From NCBI GenBank assembly GCA_904419385.1, contig CAJFRI010000009.1, forward strand, positions 1 to 33,677: a stretch of DNA of 33,677 nucleotides, given 5' to 3'. Under the pieces are notes generated by a model that saw only the letters and a list, made by a program, of their open reading frames with translations, searched no databases and had not been told where the DNA came from. Position numbers and translations under genes: made by a program. The DNA comes from Candidatus Heteroscillospira lomanii (GTDB taxonomy: Bacteria > Bacillota > Clostridia > Oscillospirales > Oscillospiraceae). Each line of letters starts with the position of its first letter. Positions within the stretch are counted from its first letter, which is position 1. Shown here in pieces: positions 18,186-26,725 of the stretch.

Positions 18186-19279
18186 CAATACCGCCCCTCC
18201 TTTACCCTCACGATGACCGGCTCGCCGCCGGCCGGGGCCCAGACGTTCTCGGCGTCGGGCTCGATCGCGCGTATGGCCGACTCCTCGCTCGCTATGAACA
18301 CGCGGTCGCCCTTCTCGCCGACGACCATGCTGCGCAGCTTGAGCCTGTCGTTGAGCGCCATGAGCCCTCCCGAGAAGCCGAGGACTATGGAGAACGGCCC
18401 TGTGACAAGCAGGCTCGGGAACGCGGTGCGCAAATAGGTGAGCTTTTCGCGCTCCGCCTCCGGGGCGCGCGCTATGGTGGACCAGAAAGGCGCCGCGATG
18501 ACGGAGGCGAGTTCCTCCAGCGTGAGGCCCTGTCGCCGCACGAGGTAGTCCGCGATATAGGTGATGACCTCGGTGTCGGTCTGGAGGGTGCACTTATATC
18601 CGAACATCTCTATGAATCGGCGGTTGGCGTCGTAGGACGAGATCTCGCCGTTGTGGACGACGGAGAAATCGAGCAGGGAAAACGGGTGCGCCCCGCCCCA
18701 CCAGCCGGGCGTGTTCGTGGGATAGCGGCCGTGGGCCGTCCAGGAATAGGCCCCGTACTCATCGAGCCGGTAGAAGCGGCCGACGTCCTCGGGGAAGCCG
18801 ACGGCCTTGAAAACGCCCATGTTCTTGCCGCTGGAGAACACATGGCAGCCGTCGAGGCAGGCGTTTATGTGCATTACCAGCCGCGCCATGAACTCGTTCT
18901 CGTTCTGCTGCCTCTCCGCGAGGACGGAGCGCAGCGGCGTGACGAAATATCTCCATATCATGGGCTCGTCGGTGATCTCTGCGGTGGTGCGCGTGGGCAT
19001 GCGCTCCGACTTGACGACCTCGACCTCGTCGTGCAGGTATTTTTCACAGTCGGCTCTGGCGCTGCGGCTGTCGAAAAACAGGTGGAGCGCGAAGTAATCG
19101 CGGTATTCAGGATAGATGCCATAGCCGGCAAAGCCGCCTCCGAGGCCGTTCGAGCGGTCGTGCATAGGTATCATGCTTTTTATGATGCCTTCGCCGGACA
19201 TGCGCTCGCCGCTGGTCGATATCACGGCGGATATCGCGCAGCCGGAGGGGATGCGGATCTGGCCCTCCAATTGTTTCAT
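18185..19279 (-). CDS. Glutamate synthase class II glutamine amidotransferase subunit (GltB domain 1 equivalent); start trimmed to MKQLEGQIR
   Basis: SGCAISAVIS, GLGGGFAGYGIYPEY, GRYPTNTPGWWGGAHPFSLLDFSVVHNGEISSY, QTDTEVITYIADYL: N-terminal nucleophile GATase motifs. Confidence 0.92.
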   Translation of the reverse strand: MKQLEGQIRIPSGCAISAVISTSGERMSGEGIIKSMIPMHDRSNGLGGGFAGYGIYPEYRDYFALHLFFDSRSARADCEKYLHDEVEVVKSERMPTRTTAEITDEPMIWRYFVTPLRSVLAERQQNENEFMARLVMHINACLDGCHVFSSGKNMGVFKAVGFPEDVGRFYRLDEYGAYSWTAHGRYPTNTPGWWGGAHPFSLLDFSVVHNGEISSYDANRRFIEMFGYKCTLQTDTEVITYIADYLVRRQGLTLEELASVIAAPFWSTIARAPEAEREKLTYLRTAFPSLLVTGPFSIVLGFSGGLMALNDRLKLRSMVVGEKGDRVFIASEESAIRAIEPDAENVWAPAGGEPVIVRVKEGRY

Positions 19280-19302
19280 GGCTCCCAGTCCTTTCAGAAA
19301 AT

Positions 19303-19348
19303 AAAAAGGGCGCCTGCTCATGGGCACAGCATGCCCAAAGCAAACGCC
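19303..19348 (-). terminator. Intrinsic terminator in the glutamate synthase operon leader
   Basis: Minus strand: GGCG-tt-TGCT-tt-GGGCA-TGCTG-TGCCC-atg-AGCA-gg-CGCC-CTTTTT. Confidence 0.78.
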
Positions 19349-19356
19349 TTCGTTTG
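19341..19356 (-). promoter_or_regulatory. Small leader hairpin overlapping the glutamate synthase leader terminator (candidate antiterminator element)
   Basis: Minus strand CAAACG-AAGG-CGTTTG at the predicted 5' end of the RNA; its 3' half overlaps the terminator base (GGCG). Confidence 0.45.
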
Positions 19357-19362
19357 ATTCTT

Positions 19363-19391
19363 AAGATACTACACCCCGCCGCGCTTGTCAA
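19363..19391 (-). promoter_or_regulatory. Promoter of the glutamate synthase/glnA/ANTAR operon
   Basis: Minus strand TTGACA, 17-nt spacer, TATCTT. Confidence 0.8.
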
Positions 19392-19429
19392 TCCCTTTTG
19401 AGAAAATGATGATTTCGTCAAATTAGCTA

Positions 19430-19458
19430 TTGACAAGGGCGTTTTTTTGGCGTATATT
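19430..19458 (+). promoter_or_regulatory. Promoter of the glnN operon
   Basis: TTGACA (19430-19435), 17-nt spacer, TATATT (19453-19458). Confidence 0.85.
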
Positions 19459-19469
19459 ATGCCACATCA

Positions 19470-19483
19470 AGACGCAGACGTCT
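19470..19483 (+). promoter_or_regulatory. Small leader hairpin overlapping the glnN leader terminator (candidate antiterminator element)
   Basis: AGACG-CAGA-CGTCT immediately 3' of the predicted transcription start. Confidence 0.45.
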
Positions 19484-19518
19484 CTGAGGGATATCCTCAG
19501 CGGCGCCTGCGTCTTTTT
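19471..19518 (+). terminator. Intrinsic terminator in the glnN leader
   Basis: GACGCAG...(CTGAGG-GATAT-CCTCAG)...CTGCGTC-TTTTT, between the promoter and the glnN Shine-Dalgarno. Confidence 0.8.
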
Positions 19519-19542
19519 CATTTTCGGAAAGGATGACGAACA

Positions 19543-21639
19543 ATGGCAAGCATACCTGAGTATTTCGGCAGCATGGTCTTTGATGACAGAGTGATGCGCT
19601 CGCGCCTCACCTCCGAGGTATATGATTCTCTCCAGCGCACCATAGTCGAGGGCAAGAAACTCGACGTATCCGTGGCCAACGCGGTCGCCGAGGCGATGCG
19701 CGACTGGGCCGTCGAGAAAGGCGCCACCCATTTCACCCACTGGTTCCAGCCCATGACCGGCATCACCGCCGAGAAGCACGACAGCTTCATCACCCCCTCG
19801 CCCGACGGCGGCGTCATCATGGAGTTCTCCGGCAAAGAGCTCATCAAGGGCGAGCCCGACGCCTCCAGCTTCCCCTCAGGCGGCCTGCGCGCCACGTTCG
19901 AGGCCAGGGGCTACACCGCCTGGGACCCCACCTCATATGCGTTCATAAAGGGCAAGACCCTCTGCATCCCCACCGCGTTCTGCTCCTACGGCGGCGAGGC
20001 GCTCGACAAAAAGACCCCGCTCCTGCGCTCGATGGAGGCCCTGAACCGCCAGGCCCTGCGCATACTCAAGCTCTTCGGCAGGGACGACGTCCGCCGCGTG
20101 ACCACCTCGGTCGGCCCCGAGCAGGAGTATTTCCTCGTGACCAAGGAGCTCTATGACAGGCGTCCCGACCTCATCTACACCGGGCGCACCCTCTTCGGCG
20201 CCAAGCCTCCGAAGGGCCAGGAGCTCGACGACCACTACTTCGGCGTGATAAAGCCGCGCGTGGCCGAATTCATGGCCGACCTGAACGAGGAGCTCTGGAA
20301 GCTCGGCATCCTCGCCAAGACCGAGCACAACGAGGTCGCCCCGGCGCAGCACGAGCTTGCCCCCATATATACCACCACCAACATCGCCACCGACAACAAC
20401 CAGCTCACCATGGAGATCATGCAGCGCGTCGCCGCGAAGCACGGCCTCGTCTGCCTGCTCCACGAGAAGCCTTTCGACGGCGTGAACGGCTCCGGCAAGC
20501 ACAACAACTGGTCCATCGCCACCGACGCCGGCGCAAACCTCCTCTCCCCGGGCGACACCCCGCACGAGAACGCGCAGTTCCTGCTCTTCCTCGTCGCCGT
20601 CATCAAGGCCGTCGACGACTATCAGGACCTGCTGCGCACCTCCGTCGCCACCGCCGGCAACGACCACCGTCTCGGCGCCAACGAGGCCCCTCCGGCCGTC
20701 ATCTCCGTGTTCCTCGGCGACGAGCTCACGGCCATCCTCGAGTCCATAGAGAACGACGCGCCTTACAGCTCAGTTGAAAAGACCATCATGAAGCTCGGCG
20801 TCCACGCCCTGCCGCGCTTCACCCGCGACACCACCGACCGCAACCGCACCTCGCCTTTCGCTTTCACCGGCAACAAGTTCGAGTTCCGCATGGTCGGCTC
20901 GTCCGACTCCATCGCCTGCGCCAACATCATGCTGAACGCCGCCGTGGCCGACACCCTGCGCATCTTCGCCGACGAGCTCGAACCCGCCGCCGACTTCAAC
21001 TCCGCCCTGCACGAGCTCATCAAGGACACCATCATCAAGCACAAGCGCATCATCTTCAACGGCAACGGCTATGACGACGCCTGGATCGAGGAGGCCACCA
21101 AGGTCCGCGGCCTGAGCAACCTGCGCACCACGCCCGACTGCATGCCCAGCCTCATCGCCGAGAAGAACATGGCCATGCTCACCGGCGAGAGGGTCTACAC
21201 CGAGGCCGAGCTCCACTCCCGCTATGAGATCCTGCTCGACAACTACTGCAAGGCCGTCAGCATAGAGGCCCGGACCATGTGCCAGATGGCGCGCCGCGAC
21301 ATCCTGCCCGCCATCGAATCCTATGCGGCCTCCCTCGCCTCCGCCGCCGCGGCAAAGACCGCCGTCGTGCCCGCGGCCGGCTGCCGCTTTGAGAAAAAGA
21401 CCGTCGCCCTCCTGAGCGGGCTGGCCGACGTCATAGACGAGGGCATAGAGTCCCTCGCCTCCGCGCTCGCCGAAGTCTCGGCCCGCGGCGACATTGCCGC
21501 CCAGGCCGGCGGAATCCGCGACGAGATCCTGCCGCGCATGGACGCCCTGCGCAAATCGGTCGACGAGGCCGAGACGCTCACCTCCAGCGAATACTGGCCG
21601 TATCCGTCCTACGGCGAGCTGCTCTTCGGCGTGAGATAA
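19543..21639 (+). CDS. glnN: Glutamine synthetase type III
   Basis: 698 aa; [108 protein letters not shown]. Confidence 0.98.
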   Translation: MASIPEYFGSMVFDDRVMRSRLTSEVYDSLQRTIVEGKKLDVSVANAVAEAMRDWAVEKGATHFTHWFQPMTGITAEKHDSFITPSPDGGVIMEFSGKELIKGEPDASSFPSGGLRATFEARGYTAWDPTSYAFIKGKTLCIPTAFCSYGGEALDKKTPLLRSMEALNRQALRILKLFGRDDVRRVTTSVGPEQEYFLVTKELYDRRPDLIYTGRTLFGAKPPKGQELDDHYFGVIKPRVAEFMADLNEELWKLGILAKTEHNEVAPAQHELAPIYTTTNIATDNNQLTMEIMQRVAAKHGLVCLLHEKPFDGVNGSGKHNNWSIATDAGANLLSPGDTPHENAQFLLFLVAVIKAVDDYQDLLRTSVATAGNDHRLGANEAPPAVISVFLGDELTAILESIENDAPYSSVEKTIMKLGVHALPRFTRDTTDRNRTSPFAFTGNKFEFRMVGSSDSIACANIMLNAAVADTLRIFADELEPAADFNSALHELIKDTIIKHKRIIFNGNGYDDAWIEEATKVRGLSNLRTTPDCMPSLIAEKNMAMLTGERVYTEAELHSRYEILLDNYCKAVSIEARTMCQMARRDILPAIESYAASLASAAAAKTAVVPAAGCRFEKKTVALLSGLADVIDEGIESLASALAEVSARGDIAAQAGGIRDEILPRMDALRKSVDEAETLTSSEYWPYPSYGELLFGVR

Positions 21640-21640
21640 G

Positions 21641-21682
21641 GGCCGTTTACGGCCGGGCTCCCGCCCGGATGGAGGCGGGAGC
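21641..21682 (+). other. Two consecutive intercistronic hairpins between glnN and amt, no T-tract
   Basis: GGCCG-TTTA-CGGCC (21641-21654) and GCTCCCGCC-CGGATGGA-GGCGGGAGC (21657-21682). Confidence 0.6.
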
Positions 21683-21714
21683 ATGACAATATGAAAGGTG
21701 AAGGAGAAACCACT

Positions 21715-23427
21715 ATGGAATACAGTGCGGTAAATACTATGTGGGTTCTGATCGGAGCGGCTCTGGTGTTTTTCATGCAGGCTGGATTCTCAATGTGCGA
21801 GGCCGGCTTCACGCGGGCAAAGAACACCGGCAACATACTCATGAAAAACCTCATGGATTTCTGCATAGGCACGCCTTGTTTCTGGCTGTTCGGATTTGGG
21901 ATAATGTTCGGCGGCAGCTCTGCCATCATAGGCACGCTCGACCCGATGATAAGAGGCGATTACAGCGCCATACTCCCCTCCGGCGTGCCGCTCTGGGCTT
22001 ACGTCATCTTTCAGACCGTGTTCTGCGCCACAGCCGCCACGATAGTCTCCGGAGCAATGGCTGAGCGCACGAAGTTCTCCGCCTACTGCATATACAGCGC
22101 CGCCATATCCCTGTTCATCTATCCCATATCCGGCCACTGGATATGGGGCGGCGGCTGGCTCGCACAGCTGGGCTTTCACGACTTTGCCGGCTCCACCTGC
22201 GTCCACATGGTCGGCGGCATCTGCGCCATGGTCGGCGCCGCAATACTCGGGGCCCGCATAGGCAAGTACGACAAAGACGGCAAGCCCCGCGCCATTCTCG
22301 GCCACAATCTCACCTTTGCGGCGCTGGGCGTGTTCATACTCTGGTTCTGCTGGTTCGGCTTCAACGGGGCTTCGACCGTCGGCATGGACAGCGACGAGCT
22401 CATCGAACGTGCCGGTCTGGTGTTTTTCAACACGAACATCTCGGACGCGGTCGCCTGCTGTGCCGCCCTCATCGTGACCTGGCTGCGCTACGGCAAGCCC
22501 GATGTGTCCATGACATACAACGCGGCTCTCGCCGGGCTCGTCGGCATCACCGCTGGCTGCGACGCGGTCGAGCCGCTCGGTGCCGCCGTGATGGGCGTCA
22601 TCTTCGGCATCGTGATAGTATTCTCGGTTGAATTCTTCGACAAGGTGCTCAAGATAGACGACCCCGTGGGCGCCATATCTGTGCACGACGTATGCGGGGC
22701 GCTTGGGACGCTGCTGCTGGGCTTCTTTGCCTCCGGTTCGTCCACCGAGCCGGGCCTGTTCTACGGCGGCGGCCTCCACTTCCTCGGCATACAGGCCGCC
22801 GGAGTCCTGAGCGTCGCAGCGTACACCGCGGTGGTGATAACCGTAGTGTTCACGCTGATCAAGCACACCATCGGCCTGCGCGCCTCCGCCGCCGACGAGC
22901 TTGCCGGACTCGACATATCCGAGCACGGCCTGCTCACTGCCTACGCCGGCTTCGCCATGCTGCCCGACACCGTCGCCTCCGGCAGCGAGCCCGATCTCAC
23001 TCCCCCGCCGTTCGAGCCCGTGCCCGACTATGAGGCCGTGCCCGTTGAGCGGCGCAGGGCGTCCGGCGAACACAAGCTCACAAAAGTTGAGATAATCTGC
23101 CGTGAGGGCCGTTTTGAGGCGCTCAAAAACGCATTGACCGGCATAGGCATCACCGGTATGACCGTGTCGCATGTGCTCGGCTGCGGCATACAGAAGGGCC
23201 GTCCTGAATACTACCGCGGCGTACAGGTCGAGGCAGCGCTGCTGCCCAAGGTGCAGGTCGACATAGTCGTGAGCAAGGTGCCGGTGCGCGAGGTCATTGA
23301 AGTCGCCAAAAAAGTGCTCTACACCGGCCATATAGGAGACGGCAAAATATTCATCTACGACGTCGAGAACGCCGTTAAAGTCCGCACAGGCGAGGAGGGC
23401 TACGACGCGCTCCAGGACGTCGAATAA
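21715..23427 (+). CDS. Ammonium transporter (Amt) with C-terminal PII signal-protein domain fusion; start trimmed to MEYSAVNTMW
   Basis: Amt: AGFSMCEAGFTRAKNTGNILMKNLMDF, GHWIWGGGWLAQLGFHDFAGS, HDVCGALGTLLLGFFA. PII: TKVEIICREGRFEALKNAL... GCGIQKGRPEYYRG... LLPKVQVDIVV... YTGHIGDGKIFIYDVENAVKVRTGEEG. AAGGAG Shine-Dalgarno. Confidence 0.95.
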   Translation: MEYSAVNTMWVLIGAALVFFMQAGFSMCEAGFTRAKNTGNILMKNLMDFCIGTPCFWLFGFGIMFGGSSAIIGTLDPMIRGDYSAILPSGVPLWAYVIFQTVFCATAATIVSGAMAERTKFSAYCIYSAAISLFIYPISGHWIWGGGWLAQLGFHDFAGSTCVHMVGGICAMVGAAILGARIGKYDKDGKPRAILGHNLTFAALGVFILWFCWFGFNGASTVGMDSDELIERAGLVFFNTNISDAVACCAALIVTWLRYGKPDVSMTYNAALAGLVGITAGCDAVEPLGAAVMGVIFGIVIVFSVEFFDKVLKIDDPVGAISVHDVCGALGTLLLGFFASGSSTEPGLFYGGGLHFLGIQAAGVLSVAAYTAVVITVVFTLIKHTIGLRASAADELAGLDISEHGLLTAYAGFAMLPDTVASGSEPDLTPPPFEPVPDYEAVPVERRRASGEHKLTKVEIICREGRFEALKNALTGIGITGMTVSHVLGCGIQKGRPEYYRGVQVEAALLPKVQVDIVVSKVPVREVIEVAKKVLYTGHIGDGKIFIYDVENAVKVRTGEEGYDALQDVE

Positions 23428-23457
23428 AAAACAAAGACAGATCGGAAGAGGTCAGAT

Positions 23458-25038
23458 ATGTGTTCTATTATGGGTTACTGCGCGCCATGCGCCGATCTTG
23501 AGCTATTCAAACAGGGCTTCGGCCGCACGGTCTCCCGCGGCCCCGACGACAGCCGCATCGCCGACACGGGGCGCGGCCTGCTCGGGTTCCACCGGCTCGC
23601 CATCATGGGGCTGAGCCCCGAGGGCATGCAGCCGTTTGAACTCGACGGGAGCTATGTCGTGTGCAACGGGGAGATCTACGGCTTTGAAAAGCTGCGCGAG
23701 GCCCTCTCGGATAAGTATACTTTCAAAAGCGGCTCCGACTGCGAGGTGCTGCTCCCGCTCTGGCGCGAGCACGGCACCGGCATGTTCCCCATGCTCGACG
23801 CGGAGTTCGCCCTCGTCATCTACGACGCCGCAACTCAGGGCTTTATCGCCGCCCGCGACCCGATCGGCATCCGCCCTCTGTTCTACGGCTACGATAAAAA
23901 CGGCGCGATCATGTTCGCCAGCGAGGCCATAAACCTCGTCGGCCTCTCCGATCACATCATGCCTTTCCCGCCGGGATGCTACTGGAAGGACGGCGAGTTC
24001 GTGCGCTACTGCGACATCGCGGCCCCGCACGGCAGCGTCATCGGCGGGCTCGGCGAGGTCTGCGCCGGGATACGCGCCCGGCTTATCCGGGCCGTTGAGA
24101 AGCGCCTGGTCTCGGACGCGAAAGTCGGATTCCTGCTCAGCGGCGGGCTCGACTCCTCTCTCGTGTGCTCCATCGCACAGCGCAGCTCGGAGCAGCCCAT
24201 ACGCACCTTTGCGATAGGCATGGACACCGACGCGATAGACCTGAAATACGCCCGCGAGGCGGCCGATTTCCTCGGCTGCGACCACACGGAGGTCATCATC
24301 ACCCGCGGCGACGTCATCTCCTCGCTCGAGAAAGTCGTGAAAACGCTCGGCACCTTCGACATAACCACCATCCGCGCCAGCATGGGCATGTATCTCGTCT
24401 GCAAATACATCCACGAGCACACCGACATCCGCGTGCTGCTCACCGGCGAGGTGTCCGACGAGCTGTTCGGCTACAAGTACACCGACTTCGCCCCCTCGGC
24501 GGATGAGTTCCAGCGCGAGGCGGAGAAGCGCGTGCGCGAGCTGTACATGTACGACGTGCTCCGCGCCGACCGCTGCATCTCGGTCAACTCGCTCGAGGCG
24601 CGCGTCCCCTTCGGCGACCTCGACTTCGTGAGCTATGTCATGGCGATAGACCCCGAGATGAAAATGAACCGCTACGGCAAGGGCAAATACCTTCTGCGCC
24701 ACGCGTTCGAGGGCGGCGGCTGGCTGCCCGACGGCATACTGTGGCGCGAGAAGGCCGCCTTTTCCGACGCCGTCGGCCACTCCCTCGCCGACGACCTGAA
24801 GGAGTATGCAGACTCGCTCTACACCGACGCGGAATTCGAGGAGAAGCGCAGCAAATACAGCCACGCGCAGCCGTTCACCAAGGAATCGCTGCTCTACCGC
24901 GAGCTGTTTGAAAAATATTACCCCGGCCAGGCCGGCATGATAAAGGACTTCTGGATGCCGAACCGCTCCTGGCCCGGCTGCGACGTCGACGACCCTTCGG
25001 CCAGGGTGCTCACAAACTACGGCGACAGCGGGAGGTAA
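23458..25038 (+). CDS. asnB: Asparagine synthase (glutamine-hydrolysing)
   Basis: MCSIMGY N-terminal Cys nucleophile, RGPDDSR, NGEIYGFEKLRE, LLSGGLDSSLVCSIA, LTGEVSDELFGYKY. Confidence 0.96.
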   Translation: MCSIMGYCAPCADLELFKQGFGRTVSRGPDDSRIADTGRGLLGFHRLAIMGLSPEGMQPFELDGSYVVCNGEIYGFEKLREALSDKYTFKSGSDCEVLLPLWREHGTGMFPMLDAEFALVIYDAATQGFIAARDPIGIRPLFYGYDKNGAIMFASEAINLVGLSDHIMPFPPGCYWKDGEFVRYCDIAAPHGSVIGGLGEVCAGIRARLIRAVEKRLVSDAKVGFLLSGGLDSSLVCSIAQRSSEQPIRTFAIGMDTDAIDLKYAREAADFLGCDHTEVIITRGDVISSLEKVVKTLGTFDITTIRASMGMYLVCKYIHEHTDIRVLLTGEVSDELFGYKYTDFAPSADEFQREAEKRVRELYMYDVLRADRCISVNSLEARVPFGDLDFVSYVMAIDPEMKMNRYGKGKYLLRHAFEGGGWLPDGILWREKAAFSDAVGHSLADDLKEYADSLYTDAEFEEKRSKYSHAQPFTKESLLYRELFEKYYPGQAGMIKDFWMPNRSWPGCDVDDPSARVLTNYGDSGR

Positions 25039-25040
25039 GC

Positions 25041-26480
25041 ATGGCAGACAGGCATATACACGAGGAGTGCGGCGTGTTCGGCATATATTCGCCGAAACGC
25101 GCCCCGCTCGCCGAACTCACATATTTCGGGCTCTACGCCCTTCAGCACCGCGGGCAGGAGAGCGCCGGCATCGTCGTGAACGACGACGGCGTCTTCGCCG
25201 CGCAAAAGGAGCCCGGCCTCGTGGGTGAAGCCTTCACTCACGACGACCTGCGCGCCCTCGGCGAGGGCAACATCTCCGTCGGCCATGTGCGCTATGCGAC
25301 CACGGGCTCCGACAACCGGCGCAACGCCCAGCCCATAGTCATAGACCACCACAAGGGCGCCCTCGCGCTCGCCCACAACGGCAACCTCGTAAACGCATGG
25401 GAGCTGCGCACGTCGCTCGAGGAGGCGGGCTGCATCTTCCACACGACCTCCGACTCGGAGATAATCGCATACGTCATAGTCCAGGAGCGGCTGCGCCATG
25501 CCTCCATCGAGGAGGCGGTGTCGGCCGCGATGGCGCGTCTTAAAGGGGCGTACTCCCTCGTCATCTCCTCTCCGGCCAAGCTCATCGCCGCCCGCGACGA
25601 ACACGGCTTCCGCCCGCTGTGCATGGGCACGAGGGCCGACGGCAGCACGGTATTCGCCTCGGAGTCGTGCGCTCTCGACGCCGTGGGCGCAAAGCTCGTG
25701 CGCGAGATAGAGCCGGGCGAGATCGTCGTCGTGTCGGCCTCGGGCGCGCGCTCGATAAAAGACCACTGCGGCAAGGCGCCGCACAGCCTCTGCGTGTTTG
25801 AATATATTTATTTCGCGCGGCCCGACTCAATCATCGAGGGCGCGGGAGTCAGCCTCGCGCGGCAGCGCGCGGGCCGCTTCCTCGCCGGGGAGCACCCCGT
25901 CGAGGCCGACGCCGTCATCGGTGTGCCCGACTCGGGGCTCGACGCCGCGCTGGGCTACGCCGCGGCCTCCGGCATACCCTATGCCATCGGCTTCACCAAG
26001 AACAAATACATAGGCCGCACCTTCATCGCCCCCGAGCAGAGCATGCGCGAGGAGGGCGTCGACATAAAGCTCGGGCCCGTCCGCTCGGCCGTCGAGGGCA
26101 AGCGCATAGTCCTCATCGACGACTCCATAGTGCGCGGCACGACCTGCCGCCGCACCATAGAGATGCTGCGCCGCGCCGGAGCCAGGGAGATACACATGCG
26201 CGTGAGCGCGCCGCCCTTCGTCGCCCCCTGCTACTACGGCACGGATGTCGACAGCGCCGACCGGCTCATAGCCAACCACCACACCGTGCCCGAGATAGCG
26301 CAGATCATCGGCGCCGACTCGCTCGGCTATCTCAGCATGGAGCACGCCATGCAGCTCACGGGCAAGAAGTGCGGCGGGTTCTGCGCGGCATGCTTCGGCG
26401 GCGGCTACCCCGCCGGCGAGCCCTCCGCCGGCGGCAAGAACCGCTTTGAAAAAAAGAAGATACACGACAAAAAAGAGTAA
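25041..26480 (+). CDS. purF: Amidophosphoribosyltransferase
   Basis: ECGVFGIY, ALQHRGQESAGIVV, GNLVNAWELR, IGVPDSGLDAALGYA, VLIDDSIVRGTTCRRTIEMLRRAGA, CGGFCAACFGGGYP. Confidence 0.97.
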   Translation: MADRHIHEECGVFGIYSPKRAPLAELTYFGLYALQHRGQESAGIVVNDDGVFAAQKEPGLVGEAFTHDDLRALGEGNISVGHVRYATTGSDNRRNAQPIVIDHHKGALALAHNGNLVNAWELRTSLEEAGCIFHTTSDSEIIAYVIVQERLRHASIEEAVSAAMARLKGAYSLVISSPAKLIAARDEHGFRPLCMGTRADGSTVFASESCALDAVGAKLVREIEPGEIVVVSASGARSIKDHCGKAPHSLCVFEYIYFARPDSIIEGAGVSLARQRAGRFLAGEHPVEADAVIGVPDSGLDAALGYAAASGIPYAIGFTKNKYIGRTFIAPEQSMREEGVDIKLGPVRSAVEGKRIVLIDDSIVRGTTCRRTIEMLRRAGAREIHMRVSAPPFVAPCYYGTDVDSADRLIANHHTVPEIAQIIGADSLGYLSMEHAMQLTGKKCGGFCAACFGGGYPAGEPSAGGKNRFEKKKIHDKKE

Positions 26481-26482
26481 AA

Positions 26483-26516
26483 AAAGCCGCCGCGTTGTCG
26501 ACAACGCGGCGGCTTT
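26483..26516. terminator. 34-bp perfect palindrome; bidirectional terminator between purF and ftrB-like gene
   Basis: AAAGCCGCCGCGTTGTCGACAACGCGGCGGCTTT, flanked by an A-run upstream; convergent gene ends. Confidence 0.82.
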
Positions 26517-26524
26517 CGCTCCGT

Positions 26525-26725
26525 TCAGTCTTTGGTCTTGTAGTAGAGCAGGCAGTGGCAGTAGCCCTCGAAATCGGGGTCTGCCATCTGCTCGCGGAAC
26601 TCGCGGCAGATGCACTTGGTGTCCTCCGTGCGGTCGACGCGGCAGGGGCAATATCCCCCCGTGCGCTTGAGTCCCTCGCGTATCGAGGCGACGACCTCTG
26701 GATCACTGTTCAGACGTATAGCCAT
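26525..26725 (-). CDS. Ferredoxin:thioredoxin reductase catalytic (beta) chain-like protein; start trimmed to MAIRLNSD
   Basis: GGYCPCR...KCICREF...GYCHCLLYYK: the CPC/CxC/CHC pattern of FTR beta subunits. Confidence 0.9.
   Translation of the reverse strand: MAIRLNSDPEVVASIREGLKRTGGYCPCRVDRTEDTKCICREFREQMADPDFEGYCHCLLYYKTKD

Noticed and set aside
16692-18437. Long plus-strand ORF opposite the glutamate synthase central subunit
   Set aside because: Antisense shadow ORF.
18186-18593. N-terminal 136 aa of the tracked ORF 16680..18593 as a real extension
   Set aside because: Arg/His/Gly-rich out-of-frame reading of the upstream amidotransferase gene; the true start is MNVNYIWPEF at 18185.
21790-23331. 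513-aa minus-strand ORF opposite amt-PII
   Set aside because: Antisense shadow ORF without recognisable domains.
23439-23450. AGATCGGAAGAG, identical to the first 12 nt of the Illumina TruSeq adapter
   Set aside because: Does not continue as adapter (next bases GTC), both flanking genes are intact, and GGAAGAGG acts as the asnB Shine-Dalgarno. Probably coincidence, though a read-level check would be cheap.
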